A stretch of 64,000 nt of DNA from Acidobacteriota bacterium (GTDB lineage Bacteria > Acidobacteriota > Blastocatellia > RBC074): positions 1 through 64,000 of the forward strand of contig JADJLO010000005.1 in NCBI GenBank assembly GCA_016710075.1, in the 5' to 3' direction. This document shows, one piece after another, positions 10,095 to 20,052 of the stretch; position 1 is the stretch's first letter; every line of letters starts with the position of its first letter. The notes below the pieces were generated by a model, which did not search any database, was not told the DNA's origin, and worked only from the letters and a program-made list of their open reading frames with translations. The position numbers were made by a program, and so were the translations under genes.

Positions 10095-10135
10095 CCCAGG
10101 GTTCCGCTCGGCCTTCGGCCTCGCTTCACCCTGGG
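10095..10135. repeat. Palindrome CCCAGGGT...ACCCTGGG, copy 2 (inverted)
   Basis: Inverted relative of the repeat at 9940-9978, with core GGCCTTCGGCC. The two copies differ by a few bases and together give the MITE-like element its long hairpin potential. Confidence 0.75.
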
Positions 10136-10258
10136 CTGGTTGTTTTCCCCGCCCGGCGGGTTGGGGCTAGTCAAATCAAAATAAAGAATATTCCGTGCGT
10201 AACATCAGTTATTAAATCGCGGAACGGGCAACGAGCTTGATAATTCAGCGTAAACCGC

Positions 10259-11932
10259 TTACCGGTTAATGAAGCGTGCCTCCATCAGCGCCAGAGTGTT
10301 TGGATCTAGAGCAACAGACGAAGGCTCTTTGTCGAGGGCGATTTCAAACCGCTGCTGCCGCTGAGTTATTTCGATCTTCTCGATTTTGATGGCCGCAGTG
10401 TTGTCTATCTTGATGCCGACTTCAAGCGGCAGCCGGTAGGGATCTCCCGGCTGCATCTGGGTCAGTTCAATCTCTATCCGTTTGGTTGCGGGATTATAGC
10501 GCCAGCCGCCTTCAATTACCGGCGAGCCGGCACGTTTCAACCATTGCTCAAAGAACCATGACAATTCCCTGCCCGAATTCTCTTCCATGACCTGCCGAAA
10601 ATCATCGGTCGAAGCGTTGATGTCACGATAGCGCCGGTAGTAATCGCGGATGCCGGCCTGAAATTTATCGTTGCCGACAAGGCTCCGCAGCATGTGAAGG
10701 GTCCAGCTGCCTTTTTGATAGATGAGCTGGTTGAGCACAAGCTTCATATCCGCCAGATTGTTATGGATCACAGCAAGGCCGGGGTTTTTCTTTTCCATCG
10801 TAAAGATGGAATCGCGGCTCCGCTTCAAACCCTCTACAAAAGCATCGCGTCCTTGATAATGTTCAGTGAACAGCAGCGTGAAATAGGTGGCAAACCCTTC
10901 GCTCAGCCAGACATCATCCCAGTCTTTTTCAGTCACAGCATCGCCGAACCATTGATGAGCGATCTCGTGCGCGATCAGCCCCGTGCCTGGGCGTGTGATG
11001 ATTGAGTTCTCACCATAAAAGATTGCGCTGGCGTGTTCAGTACCACCGCCAAATCCGGCGGCTTCCACGTTAGCCAGCTTTTCATAGGAATAAGGCCCTA
11101 CATAATCGCTGAAGAATTCCATGGCCTGGCGCGACGTGGTTTCAAAATATGCGATGCCCGCATCACGTTCCTGATGATAGACCCAGGTCTGCAACTCTAC
11201 GCCTTTGACCGGACCGGCGTGATGCACCGCGAATTGGGCCACCCCAACGGCGTTCAGCCACGAAGCAATAGGCACGGAATGCTTCCAGCGCGTCAGTCGC
11301 CGACCGTCTCCGAGGTCGGTCTCTTCCTGCAACAAGCCATTCGCCACGACCTGATATTTTGCCGGTGCGGTGATGACGAACTCGCTCATCGCCTTGTCGT
11401 ATGGGTGATCGATCATCGGCAGCCACTGGCGCGCGTTGTTCGGCCAGTTCTCACTGAAAAAGCAGCGCTCGCCAAACTTGTTCTTGAGAATGCGCAGACC
11501 CGATGCTGGAATGCCGCGATACCTCACGACGAACTGTCTTCGTTCGCCGGCTTTTGCAGGCGAATTGAGGACGATGCGCAAACGGTCGGATTCATGCGTA
11601 AACCGCAGAGATGCGCCGCCCGAAAGCACCTCAGATACGCGCATTCCCTTCCCCCCGGAAGCTGATGCAAGATCGAGTGTCAAGTCGGCAAGGTCATTCC
11701 TGATGAATCGCAGATCTATCGTTGCTTCGCCCTCGATCTCATCGGTATCGTCGCTGAGCGTCAGGCGAAAAATATAATTCAACGCATCAATGCCCGGCTG
11801 TCGCGGATATGTATCCGCCACGGCATTCGAGACAATTAGACTCAGGCACAGGCACTGGAGGAGCAGAAGGCATCGTGACCAGCCGACACCATTGGTTCGA
11901 CAACTCGTCATTATTGTCATCATCGTCATCAT
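10259..11932 (-). CDS. M1 family metallopeptidase (gluzincin aminopeptidase)
   Basis: Exported zinc aminopeptidase of 557 residues. After a signal peptide (CLLLLQCLCLSLIVSNAVA) comes an N-terminal beta domain, then the catalytic domain with HEIAHQWFGD (zinc-binding HExxH, about residue 325) and the third ligand in WLSEGFATYF. The usual GxMEN exopeptidase motif appears as GGTEHASAIFY, a variant worth noting because that motif binds the free N-terminus. It lacks the long helical C-terminal domain of full-size M1 enzymes. The start is uncertain: an ATG-rich run (MMTMMTIMT) offers several choices and 11932 is the outermost, directly after AAAAGG. Confidence 0.88.
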   Translation of the reverse strand: MMTMMTIMTSCRTNGVGWSRCLLLLQCLCLSLIVSNAVADTYPRQPGIDALNYIFRLTLSDDTDEIEGEATIDLRFIRNDLADLTLDLASASGGKGMRVSEVLSGGASLRFTHESDRLRIVLNSPAKAGERRQFVVRYRGIPASGLRILKNKFGERCFFSENWPNNARQWLPMIDHPYDKAMSEFVITAPAKYQVVANGLLQEETDLGDGRRLTRWKHSVPIASWLNAVGVAQFAVHHAGPVKGVELQTWVYHQERDAGIAYFETTSRQAMEFFSDYVGPYSYEKLANVEAAGFGGGTEHASAIFYGENSIITRPGTGLIAHEIAHQWFGDAVTEKDWDDVWLSEGFATYFTLLFTEHYQGRDAFVEGLKRSRDSIFTMEKKNPGLAVIHNNLADMKLVLNQLIYQKGSWTLHMLRSLVGNDKFQAGIRDYYRRYRDINASTDDFRQVMEENSGRELSWFFEQWLKRAGSPVIEGGWRYNPATKRIEIELTQMQPGDPYRLPLEVGIKIDNTAAIKIEKIEITQRQQRFEIALDKEPSSVALDPNTLALMEARFINR

Positions 11933-11956
11933 CCTTTTCCAAAACCATATCAGGTT

Positions 11957-12168
11957 TTAGTTCAATTCCATGACCACGGGGCCGTCATCGGGCAATTGGG
12001 AGAAAGCTTTCAATTGCTCGGATGTTGGCGACATGGCATTGATTTCATGAACCGAAGCGCTACTGGACTCGCCCATCATTGCACTTATTGGGATAGCGCC
12101 TGCCGCCAGTGCCTGTCGCCTTTATATAGTTTCGCTTGGATTTCTCGTTGTCTTGATAAATATTCAAC
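11957..12168 (-). pseudogene. N-terminal fragment resembling Tat-exported DUF1330 protein
   Basis: The minus strand reads SPTSEQLKAFSQLPDDGPVV followed by MELN and a stop at 11957. The TPEQLxxFxxxPDDGPVVMLN pattern is the N-terminus of DUF1330-type dimeric alpha-beta barrel proteins. Upstream there is a TTG at 12168 after CAGGAG, then YQDNEKSKRNYIKATG, which would join the rest after a frame change near 12100. The conserved body of the domain after VVM is missing. I read it as a truncated relic between the M1 peptidase and the dehalogenase. The family assignment rests on about 20 residues. Confidence 0.4.
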
Positions 12169-12173
12169 TCCTG

Positions 12174-13152
12174 TTACTTTGCAGGTTTCGATTTGTTGAT
12201 GAAGTTGACGATGATTTCGGCCATCTCTTTTCCATTAGTTTCCTGGATGAAATGTTTGCCGCCATCGACGATGGTATGCGGCTGTCCCTTGGCTCCCGGG
12301 ACCTCGTCCTGAAACTTCTTGTCGCCGCCGCCGGTAATCGGATCGCGATTTCCAAAGGCCGTCAGAAAAGGCTTCTTCCATTGGCGAAAGACTTCCCAGG
12401 CTTTGAGATTGGCTTCACGCGCCGGGTCATCAGGTGCAGCCGGCACACGCTGCGGCAGGATGAACGGGCCGGCTTTATAGCGATTGTCAGGGAAAGGCGC
12501 GTCATAGGCGGCGGAAAGTTCGGGCGCTCCGATGCTGCCTGCAACCAATTCGCCAACTTTGAACTCGCCGCGATCAATCATACCCTGGCTCATCTTCTTC
12601 CAGGCATTGAAGCCCGCTGAAATCGGACCATCACCCGTCGGCAGCCCGGTGTTTGAGATAACGACGCGGGCAAACATCGCTTCGTTTTCCGCAACGACTC
12701 TCAGCCCGATCAGCCCGCCCCAGTCCTGACCGAAGAAAGTAACATTTTTGAGCTTCAGCTCTTTGAGCAGAGCTGTCACGGCATTCACGTGGAACAGATA
12801 GGTGTGGGTCTCCATCTTTGCGGGTTTGTCCGGAGCGACCAAACCCGATCAGGTCAGGCACGATGCAGCGAAAGCCCGCCTGGGTGAGCACCGGAATCAT
12901 CTTGCGATAAAGGAATGACCACGTCGGCTCGCCATGCAGCATCAACACGATTTCGCCACTGGGCGGGCCCTCATCCAGATAATGCATCCGGTAACCCATG
13001 ATCTCTTTGTAATGTGGTTTGAAATTGAAATCCGACAGGTTCTGAAACCGTTCGTCCGGCGTTCGATAAACTCCGGGACGGATTTCCTGCGCACTTGCCA
13101 TTACGGACAGAAGGCATACCAAAACAACGAGGGTAAATAGATCTTTTTTCAA
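12174..13152 (-). pseudogene. Haloalkane dehalogenase-like alpha/beta hydrolase, frameshifted
   Basis: Predicted exported alpha/beta hydrolase (signal peptide LFTLVVLVCLLSVMASAQE) of the haloalkane dehalogenase group. The first frame carries HGEPTWSFLYRKMIPVL (halide-binding Trp) up to DLIGFGRS; the second continues with DKPAKMETHTY, the nucleophile elbow FFGQDWGG (Asp), GNRDPIT and the catalytic GGKHFIQE (His). Removing one base near 12830-12834 joins them into 325 residues with all catalytic positions intact. Dehalogenases of this type hydrolyse carbon-halogen bonds, but close homologues include other hydrolases and the natural substrate is unknown. The clean single-base lesion favours a consensus error over real decay. 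Confidence 0.82.
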
Positions 13153-13316
13153 GGTGCAACTCCGTCTGAAGAGGGCTACTAGAGCCCAGTTATTGTTCCA
13201 TCAAAAACCAGGGACAGATTCATGTTGTCGAGGCGTGGATTATCGTCGCCTCTTGCCGGATCTATTGCAAGTTGCGTGAGGTTACCACAAATTGAGCGGG
13301 AGGGGTGTTGTTGCAG

Positions 13317-13359
13317 GATCAAAAATCGAACCACAACCCCGGATCGGGGTTGTGGTTCG
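13317..13359 (-). terminator. Rho-independent terminator after the radical SAM gene
   Basis: A perfect 14-bp stem, CGAACCACAACCCC (13327-13340) with its complement at 13346-13359 and a 5-nt loop. On the minus strand it is followed by ATTTTTG. It lies 28 bp beyond the radical SAM stop codon and separates that gene from the dehalogenase. Confidence 0.85.
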
Positions 13360-13386
13360 AAGACTGAATACTACCGGAAATCTTAC

Positions 13387-14946
<1,560 letters not shown>

Positions 14947-15420
14947 TGTTCCTTTCTTCTCCTCAATCGATTTGGAGGAGCTTGTCAGTGTGCGACAACA
15001 TGACTCGCATGTCTGGAGGATGTCATAGCAGGCAAGAATCGTGATGCCTGACAGAACTGGCTGATCGTGTCGAGCCAGGCTATCGCGGAAATGGAGTGGA
15101 TAACAACTATCCTCCAGAGATTCCTTATAAGCTCCTCCATTTTTGATAAACCACGCGCTGCCGGCGGCAATGACTTGAAGTGCATTGAAAACGCCTGTCT
15201 TTGAGATAACGGGTTTGGTTTTTTGTTGGTTTGTGTATTCGGAATTCCCGGTCACCCTTTCCAGTGGTGATTCAGGAGTAGTCGAGGTCAAGAGCCGGCG
15301 AGATTCGAGGCACTCATCTACAACTAAAAATGAAGCATCACGTCAAGCATTTTTACACTTCCGGGCCGGGAATTCAAACACTCTGTGGGAAATCTACATT
15401 AGCGTCATTTTAAAAGTTTT
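14947..15420. other. Intergenic region, 474 bp, no gene seen
   Basis: This stretch lies between the start of the radical SAM gene and the end of the rhamnose transporter fusion. It must contain the radical SAM promoter and the 3' end of the rhamnose transcript. I checked the minus strand for a cobalamin riboswitch, since the gene encodes a B12 enzyme, and did not find a convincing B12 box. No tRNA, convincing ORF or repeat was seen. Confidence 0.6.
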
Positions 15421-17505
15421 TCAGAAGTCGAAGCGATCTATATTCTGCCTGTTGAAGATGAAGGGAGATCCGAGCAGGACCTGATCGCCTTTAATTTCAA
15501 TTCTGCCGAGACGACCGGCATTCAACTGGCTGTCACCGGCTCTGAGTTCACCCTTACTCAAAGCGCGAGAGGCATAGATGGTCAGATAACCCAGATCGAC
15601 AGTGTTCCACAAGACGATGCTCTCGATCACACCCGCGTGGATGTATGGCTTGCACATGTTGGGCAACGACAATCCCGTCACTTTGACATCGGTACGGCCC
15701 GACTGCTTAACGGCTTCCGCTGCTCCAGGCACGGCGGGGGCGGCAATGCCCATCACCAGTTTCACCTTCGGATAGACCTTCAGCACATTTTGAGTTTCGG
15801 CAAAGGCGCGATCACGGTCGCCATCGCTAGGCTGAATGGCGACGAGTTTCATTTCGGGATACTTTTCGGCCAGCCGTGCTTTAATATGGCGTATCCATTC
15901 ATTTTGATTGGCGGCGCTGAGTGAAGCTGTAATGATGGCGAACTCGCCCTTGCCGTCCAAAATGCGAGCGGCTTCGTCAACAAGCGTGTATCCGATGCCC
16001 TGCGGCGTAGCCTGGTTGATAAAGAAGTCGCGAGCATCTTTTTGGGAGTCGGCATCCCAGGTGACGACCTTGATGCCACGTTCGCGCGCCTTGCGAAGCA
16101 CCGTGGAGATGGCGACTTCGTTCTCCACACTGACGGCGATGACGTCCACGCCTCTGGTGATCCAGGCCTCAACCACTTCATTCTGCTTTGCCGGGTCGAG
16201 ATCGGTCGGGCCATCCCACAATACTTCCACCCCCTGCTCATTCGCGGCTTCATCAATGCCTTTTCGACAACTGATAAAGTAGGGATCGCCCTTCGCTTTA
16301 GGCATCACCGCAATTACAGGTTTACGCACCGCGGTTGGTGGAACGGCATTCTGGTTTTGGATTCCAGCCAGTTTTCGTATCTCCTGGCGCATAGAACCCG
16401 CCAACAACCAGTTTCCGCCGGCGACGATCAGCGCGGCGATCAATATGACCGCACTCAGAACAGCTACTTGCGAGTTTTTCACTTCAATCTTCTCCGCGAT
16501 TGTGTGGATGCGCCTGTGAGACGAGCGCATTTTCGAAAAACGATCCAGCAGGATTGTCACAATCAATAGCGTGCCGGTGAGAATACCTGCGAGCTCCGCA
16601 GGCTGAGAGCTCAAACGCAATCCGTTTTGAAGGATGACGATGGCGAAAAGTCCCAGCACTGTTCCGAGGACTGTGCCGCGCCCGCCAAAGATGGATGCGC
16701 CGCCGAGTACGACAGCAGTGATCGCCATTAATTCATACCCGGTTCCGGCGTCCGATTTCGCCTGCCCAAGGTGCGCAACATAGATGATGGCAGCGAGGCT
16801 GGCTGCCAATCCTGACAGCGTGTAAATGAAGCCGAGACGCCGAGTCACCGGTATGCCCGCATAGCGACTGCCTTCGCTGGAATAACCGATGGCATACAGA
16901 CTTCGTCCGAAAATGGTGCGGTGCAGCCACCATGCGCAAACCGCGATTGCCGGCAGCAGGACAAACAACTGAGTGGGAATTACACCGCCAATGTAGCCCT
17001 GGCCTAGAAACAGAAACTGCGGGGCGAATCCCGAGTAGTTCTCAATTCCGCGTGTGAGGCCTTCGGCCAGCCCTCGAAAGAGTGAGAATGTGCCGAGCGT
17101 TACTATCAACGGTGGAAAGTTCAGCCGCGTAATCAACAGCGCATTCAAAGCTCCGCCCAGCAGTCCGACCAGCAGTGCGAGACAGATCGCAACGGGCATA
17201 GGCAGATGCGCATCGCGCCATAGACTGCCCATGACAACCGCCGACAACCCCATCATCGACCCAACCGACAGGTCAATTCCGCCGGTGATGACAATCGGAG
17301 TCAGGGCCAATGCCAGCAGCCCGACTTCCACGACAAGTCGCGTCACCTCGAACCCATTTGCCGCCGTCAGGAAGTTGCTCCCGGTCAGAGCGAAGATAGC
17401 GCATTCGATCAGCAAGACGATAAGCAGCACCCACTCATTATTCGGAAAAATACGCGAATACCAGGGCGGAATGAGGAACAGGGAATGTTCAATAGCTGGT
17501 TTCAT
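15421..17505 (-). CDS. Rhamnose-type ABC permease fused to its sugar-binding protein
   Basis: A 694-residue fusion. Residues 1 to about 320 are a ribose/rhamnose (CUT2) permease with the GGIDLSVGSMMGLSAVVMGS loop and GGRGTVLGTVLGL. A basic cytoplasmic linker (KMRSSHRRIHTIAEK) leads to an extra transmembrane helix (VAVLSAVILIAALIVAGGNW), then a periplasmic-binding domain of the RhaS/LsrB type (IAVMPKAKGDPYFISCRKG; IAVSVENEVAISTVLRKARE). Positive-inside topology puts the binding domain in the periplasm. Normally these are two proteins, the binding protein being free or lipid-anchored. The ATG at 17505 follows GAGGGCAAA. Last gene of the rhamnose operon, 58 bp after the other permease. Confidence 0.88.
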   Translation of the reverse strand: MKPAIEHSLFLIPPWYSRIFPNNEWVLLIVLLIECAIFALTGSNFLTAANGFEVTRLVVEVGLLALALTPIVITGGIDLSVGSMMGLSAVVMGSLWRDAHLPMPVAICLALLVGLLGGALNALLITRLNFPPLIVTLGTFSLFRGLAEGLTRGIENYSGFAPQFLFLGQGYIGGVIPTQLFVLLPAIAVCAWWLHRTIFGRSLYAIGYSSEGSRYAGIPVTRRLGFIYTLSGLAASLAAIIYVAHLGQAKSDAGTGYELMAITAVVLGGASIFGGRGTVLGTVLGLFAIVILQNGLRLSSQPAELAGILTGTLLIVTILLDRFSKMRSSHRRIHTIAEKIEVKNSQVAVLSAVILIAALIVAGGNWLLAGSMRQEIRKLAGIQNQNAVPPTAVRKPVIAVMPKAKGDPYFISCRKGIDEAANEQGVEVLWDGPTDLDPAKQNEVVEAWITRGVDVIAVSVENEVAISTVLRKARERGIKVVTWDADSQKDARDFFINQATPQGIGYTLVDEAARILDGKGEFAIITASLSAANQNEWIRHIKARLAEKYPEMKLVAIQPSDGDRDRAFAETQNVLKVYPKVKLVMGIAAPAVPGAAEAVKQSGRTDVKVTGLSLPNMCKPYIHAGVIESIVLWNTVDLGYLTIYASRALSKGELRAGDSQLNAGRLGRIEIKGDQVLLGSPFIFNRQNIDRFDF

Positions 17506-17550
17506 TTTGCCCTCACATACAACAACCGGCATTCGGTGGACCAGATTCTC

Positions 17551-17592
17551 CATTCAGCATTCTTCATTGCTGATTCCTCATTCTCCATTCAT
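17551..17592. repeat. Heptanucleotide repeat tract CATTCNN, short copy
   Basis: CATTC (or near variants) recurs at 17551, 17558, 17565, 17579 and 17586, in exact 7-bp phase. The tract spans the last codons and stop of the upstream permease gene, so the repeat contributes its C-terminal residues. Same unit as the long array at 21555-21848. Confidence 0.75.
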
Positions 17593-18511
17593 CGATCAAT
17601 CTGTCTGCCGCCAGGGCAGCCAGGATGATGGCTCCCTGAATAGCCTTCTCCCAGAACGGATTGATGCCCGCGAAGGTCAGCGCCGTGCCAATAGTGCCAA
17701 GCAGTGCCGCGCCAATGAGTGTTCCGAGAAGCCTGCCGCGCCCGCCTGTGATCGCTGTTCCGCCAACGACAACTGCGGCGATGGCTTTCAATTCGAGCCC
17801 CAGTCCCGCATTGCTCGGCACTGAGGTAAAGCGTACCGCATTGAGCAATGCCGCCATTCCGGTCAGTGCACCCATTAACACAAAAACGTTGAAGATCACG
17901 CTCGGCGGTTCGATGCCGGCCAGCCGAGCGGCTTCGGCATCAGAACCGACAGCATAGATTGCTCTCCCTTGACGCAGGTTTCGCAACATCCAACTGAAGC
18001 CGATCAACACGGCCATTGCGACTGCGACAATCAGTAATTGTCCGTATGCCTGTCCCAGTCCGAACCATTGAAAGTTCGTGGGCAGGTCCTGCACCCACGC
18101 TCCCTCAGTCGTCCAGCGCAGCGCATCGCGCCAGAATACGAGCATCGCCAGCGTAACAATGATCGAAGGCAAACCCATTCGCCCAATGAGCAAGCCGTTA
18201 AATGCTCCCATCGATGCACCGATCAACAGCACACACGGCAGCAAGAGCGGAACCGGCACCCCGCTCCTGGCCAGCCATCCGGCGGCAACGCTGCATACGG
18301 CAAACTGCGATCCAACCGAAATGTCAATCTGACCGACCAGAATGACCATAGTCATTCCGATGGCTACAAGCAGCACCGGCGCATTGTTCAGGGCCAGGTC
18401 GCTAAGATTCGCAGCGCTGAAAAATGACGGGGATGCCACACCGACCGCCATAAGCAAAGCAGCGTATGCCAGTGCCGCGGAGATTTCGCGCTTGTAACGA
18501 CTGAGTTTCAT
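17564..18511 (-). CDS. rhaP: Rhamnose-type ABC transporter permease (RhaP/RbsC family)
   Basis: Inner-membrane permease of 315 residues with eight to ten hydrophobic helices and the family signature VGQIDISVGSQFAVCSVAAG, later GGTAITGGRGRLLGTLIGAA. It should pair with the permease half of the downstream fusion to form the channel for L-rhamnose. The ATG at 18511 follows AGGAATAGATCAAAG and lies 14 bp after the ATPase stop; the longer in-frame reading (to 18751) is antisense-like sequence inside the ATPase gene. Its last residues (DEWRMRNQQ) are encoded by the heptamer repeat. The gene name is assigned from operon context. Confidence 0.87.
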   Translation of the reverse strand: MKLSRYKREISAALAYAALLMAVGVASPSFFSAANLSDLALNNAPVLLVAIGMTMVILVGQIDISVGSQFAVCSVAAGWLARSGVPVPLLLPCVLLIGASMGAFNGLLIGRMGLPSIIVTLAMLVFWRDALRWTTEGAWVQDLPTNFQWFGLGQAYGQLLIVAVAMAVLIGFSWMLRNLRQGRAIYAVGSDAEAARLAGIEPPSVIFNVFVLMGALTGMAALLNAVRFTSVPSNAGLGLELKAIAAVVVGGTAITGGRGRLLGTLIGAALLGTIGTALTFAGINPFWEKAIQGAIILAALAADRLIDEWRMRNQQ

Positions 18512-18525
18512 TCTTTGATCTATTC

Positions 18526-20052
18526 CTAAGGTCGTATTGTTGAATCGACCTCGCCGAGTGCAGGCGTCAGCGCCAGAGCCAGAATCTTCTGCTGATCCGC
18601 CTCGGCACGATCCAGGATGCCGGCGATCGTTCCGCCGCACATGACGGCAATACGGTCGCTCATACCGAGAATTTCCGGCAGCTCCGAAGAGATCAACAGT
18701 ATCGCCACACCCTGGCTTGTAAGTTCGGTCATCAGCGCGTGTATCTCCCACTTTGCGCCGATATCAATACCCTGTGTGGGTTCATCGAGGATCAGCAGGG
18801 ATGGTTGTGTCATCAGCCATCGGCTCAGAGCGACCTTCTGCTGATTGCCGCCCGAAAGGGTTGAAACGGGGGCGTAGATCGCCGGCGTCTTGATTCCGAG
18901 TCGCTCCGTGTATTGTGCGGCAATCTCCCGTTCCCGCCTGAAATCAAGCGCGCCAAACCGCGACAATCCATCAAGCGATGCGAGTGTGATATTGGCGCTG
19001 ATCGGCAGCTCCATGACGACACCGTGTCGACGGCGGTCTTCGGGCAGATAGGCAATACCGCGCGCGATGGCCTGCGCCGGGCTGCTGATTTTGACTGGCT
19101 CTCCGCGCAGCAGAATCTCGCCTGAATCCGCCGGCGTCAGGCCGAATATTGTACGCGCCAGTTCTGTGCGCCCGGCGCCGACCAGTCCGGCCAGACCGAC
19201 AATCTCTCCGGCTCGCACTGAAAGGCTCAGGTCTTTAATGCCTGCCGCCACACAACCGAGACCAAGCAGTTCCAACACGACTTCACCCGTCTCGACTTGC
19301 CTTTGAGGAAAGACCGCGGAAAGTTCCCGACCGACCATCATCCGGATCAACTGCTGTCGATCGACGTCAATCATCCGGCGTGTATCGATCGTGTGCCCGT
19401 CGCGCAGCACCGTCACCCGGTCGGCAATCATGGGCATTTCTTCCAGCCGGTGCGAAATGTAAATCATTCCGACGCCCCGTGCGCGCAGTTCACGGATAAG
19501 ATGAAATAGTTTCCGGGTGTCTTCTTCAGAGAGCGAGGCAGTCGGCTCATCCAGAATCAGCACTCTGGCATTGGCGCCGAGCGCGCGGGCAATCTCGACG
19601 AGCTGTTGCTGAGGCATGGTCAATTCGCCTGCCTCGGTGTCAGGATCGATCTTTGCGCCCACCTGCGCGAGCAGATCGACAGCCCGGCTTCGACGCTCGC
19701 TCCAGTCAATGCGTATTCCGGACTCCACCTGTTCCAGGCCAATGGCAATATTCTCGGCGACGCTGAGTTCGCGAAAGAGCGCCGGCTGCTGATAGATTGC
19801 TGCGATCCCCAGCGCCTTCGACACACGCGGCGAATTGTCAGCAAGAGGTTCTCCAAGCAAGCGGATCTCGCCGCTGTCAGCCTCGACGGCACCCGTGATG
19901 ATTTTGATGAAGGTGGATTTGCCGGCGCCGTTTTCACCGATCAACGCATGAACTTCGCCAGCGCGCAGTTCAAAAGTTGCGTTACTGAGCGCCCGGACAC
20001 CTGCGTAGGATTTGGTGATGTCGATGGCTTCGAGCAGTGGTGAATCAGTCAT
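18526..20052 (-). CDS. rhaT: Sugar ABC transporter ATP-binding protein (RhaT/RbsA type)
   Basis: Cytoplasmic ATPase of 508 residues with two tandem nucleotide-binding domains, as in all CUT2 importers. The first has Walker A GENGAGKST, TMPQQQLVEIARAL and LILDEPTASLSEED. The second has the degenerate Walker A GLVGAGRTELART, signature LSGGNQQKVALSRWL and LLILDEPTQGIDIGA. The ATG at 20052 overlaps the rhamnulokinase stop by 8 bp. It energises uptake through the two permeases that follow. The symbol follows the rhizobial rhaRSTPQUK naming and is inferred from context. Confidence 0.88.
   Translation of the reverse strand: MTDSPLLEAIDITKSYAGVRALSNATFELRAGEVHALIGENGAGKSTFIKIITGAVEADSGEIRLLGEPLADNSPRVSKALGIAAIYQQPALFRELSVAENIAIGLEQVESGIRIDWSERRSRAVDLLAQVGAKIDPDTEAGELTMPQQQLVEIARALGANARVLILDEPTASLSEEDTRKLFHLIRELRARGVGMIYISHRLEEMPMIADRVTVLRDGHTIDTRRMIDVDRQQLIRMMVGRELSAVFPQRQVETGEVVLELLGLGCVAAGIKDLSLSVRAGEIVGLAGLVGAGRTELARTIFGLTPADSGEILLRGEPVKISSPAQAIARGIAYLPEDRRRHGVVMELPISANITLASLDGLSRFGALDFRREREIAAQYTERLGIKTPAIYAPVSTLSGGNQQKVALSRWLMTQPSLLILDEPTQGIDIGAKWEIHALMTELTSQGVAILLISSELPEILGMSDRIAVMCGGTIAGILDRAEADQQKILALALTPALGEVDSTIRP

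Larger units (their letters stand above)
9847..10210. mobile_element. MITE-like element with terminal inverted repeats
   Basis: A 364-bp non-coding segment bounded by perfect 14-bp inverted repeats: AACTGATGTTACGC at 9847-9860 and its reverse complement at 10197-10210. The symmetry continues imperfectly inward for about 30 further bases and outward for five (4 of 5 paired). Inside lie a GC-rich palindrome at 9940-9978 and a second at 10095-10135 that is its inverted relative, plus smaller hairpins around AGCCGGCGAAGCCGGC, CCCACGAAGTGGG and GCCCGTTTCACGGGC. No transposase gene is present. The architecture is that of a non-autonomous transposon or a REP-cluster island. It fills the gap between the GH95 and M1 peptidase genes. 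Confidence 0.7.

Noticed and set aside
11033..11665. 210-codon plus-strand open frame
   Set aside because: Antisense to the M1 peptidase gene and rich in Arg, His and Cys, as expected of a shadow frame.
14947..15420. Possible cobalamin riboswitch upstream of the B12 radical SAM gene
   Set aside because: A CCACTG-like string near 15262 is present on the minus strand, but the surrounding conserved B12-box elements are missing.
15421..17505. Permease-binding protein fusion as an artefact of a lost stop codon
   Set aside because: The linker includes a plausible basic cytoplasmic segment and a transmembrane helix giving correct topology, and the frame is continuous without repair.
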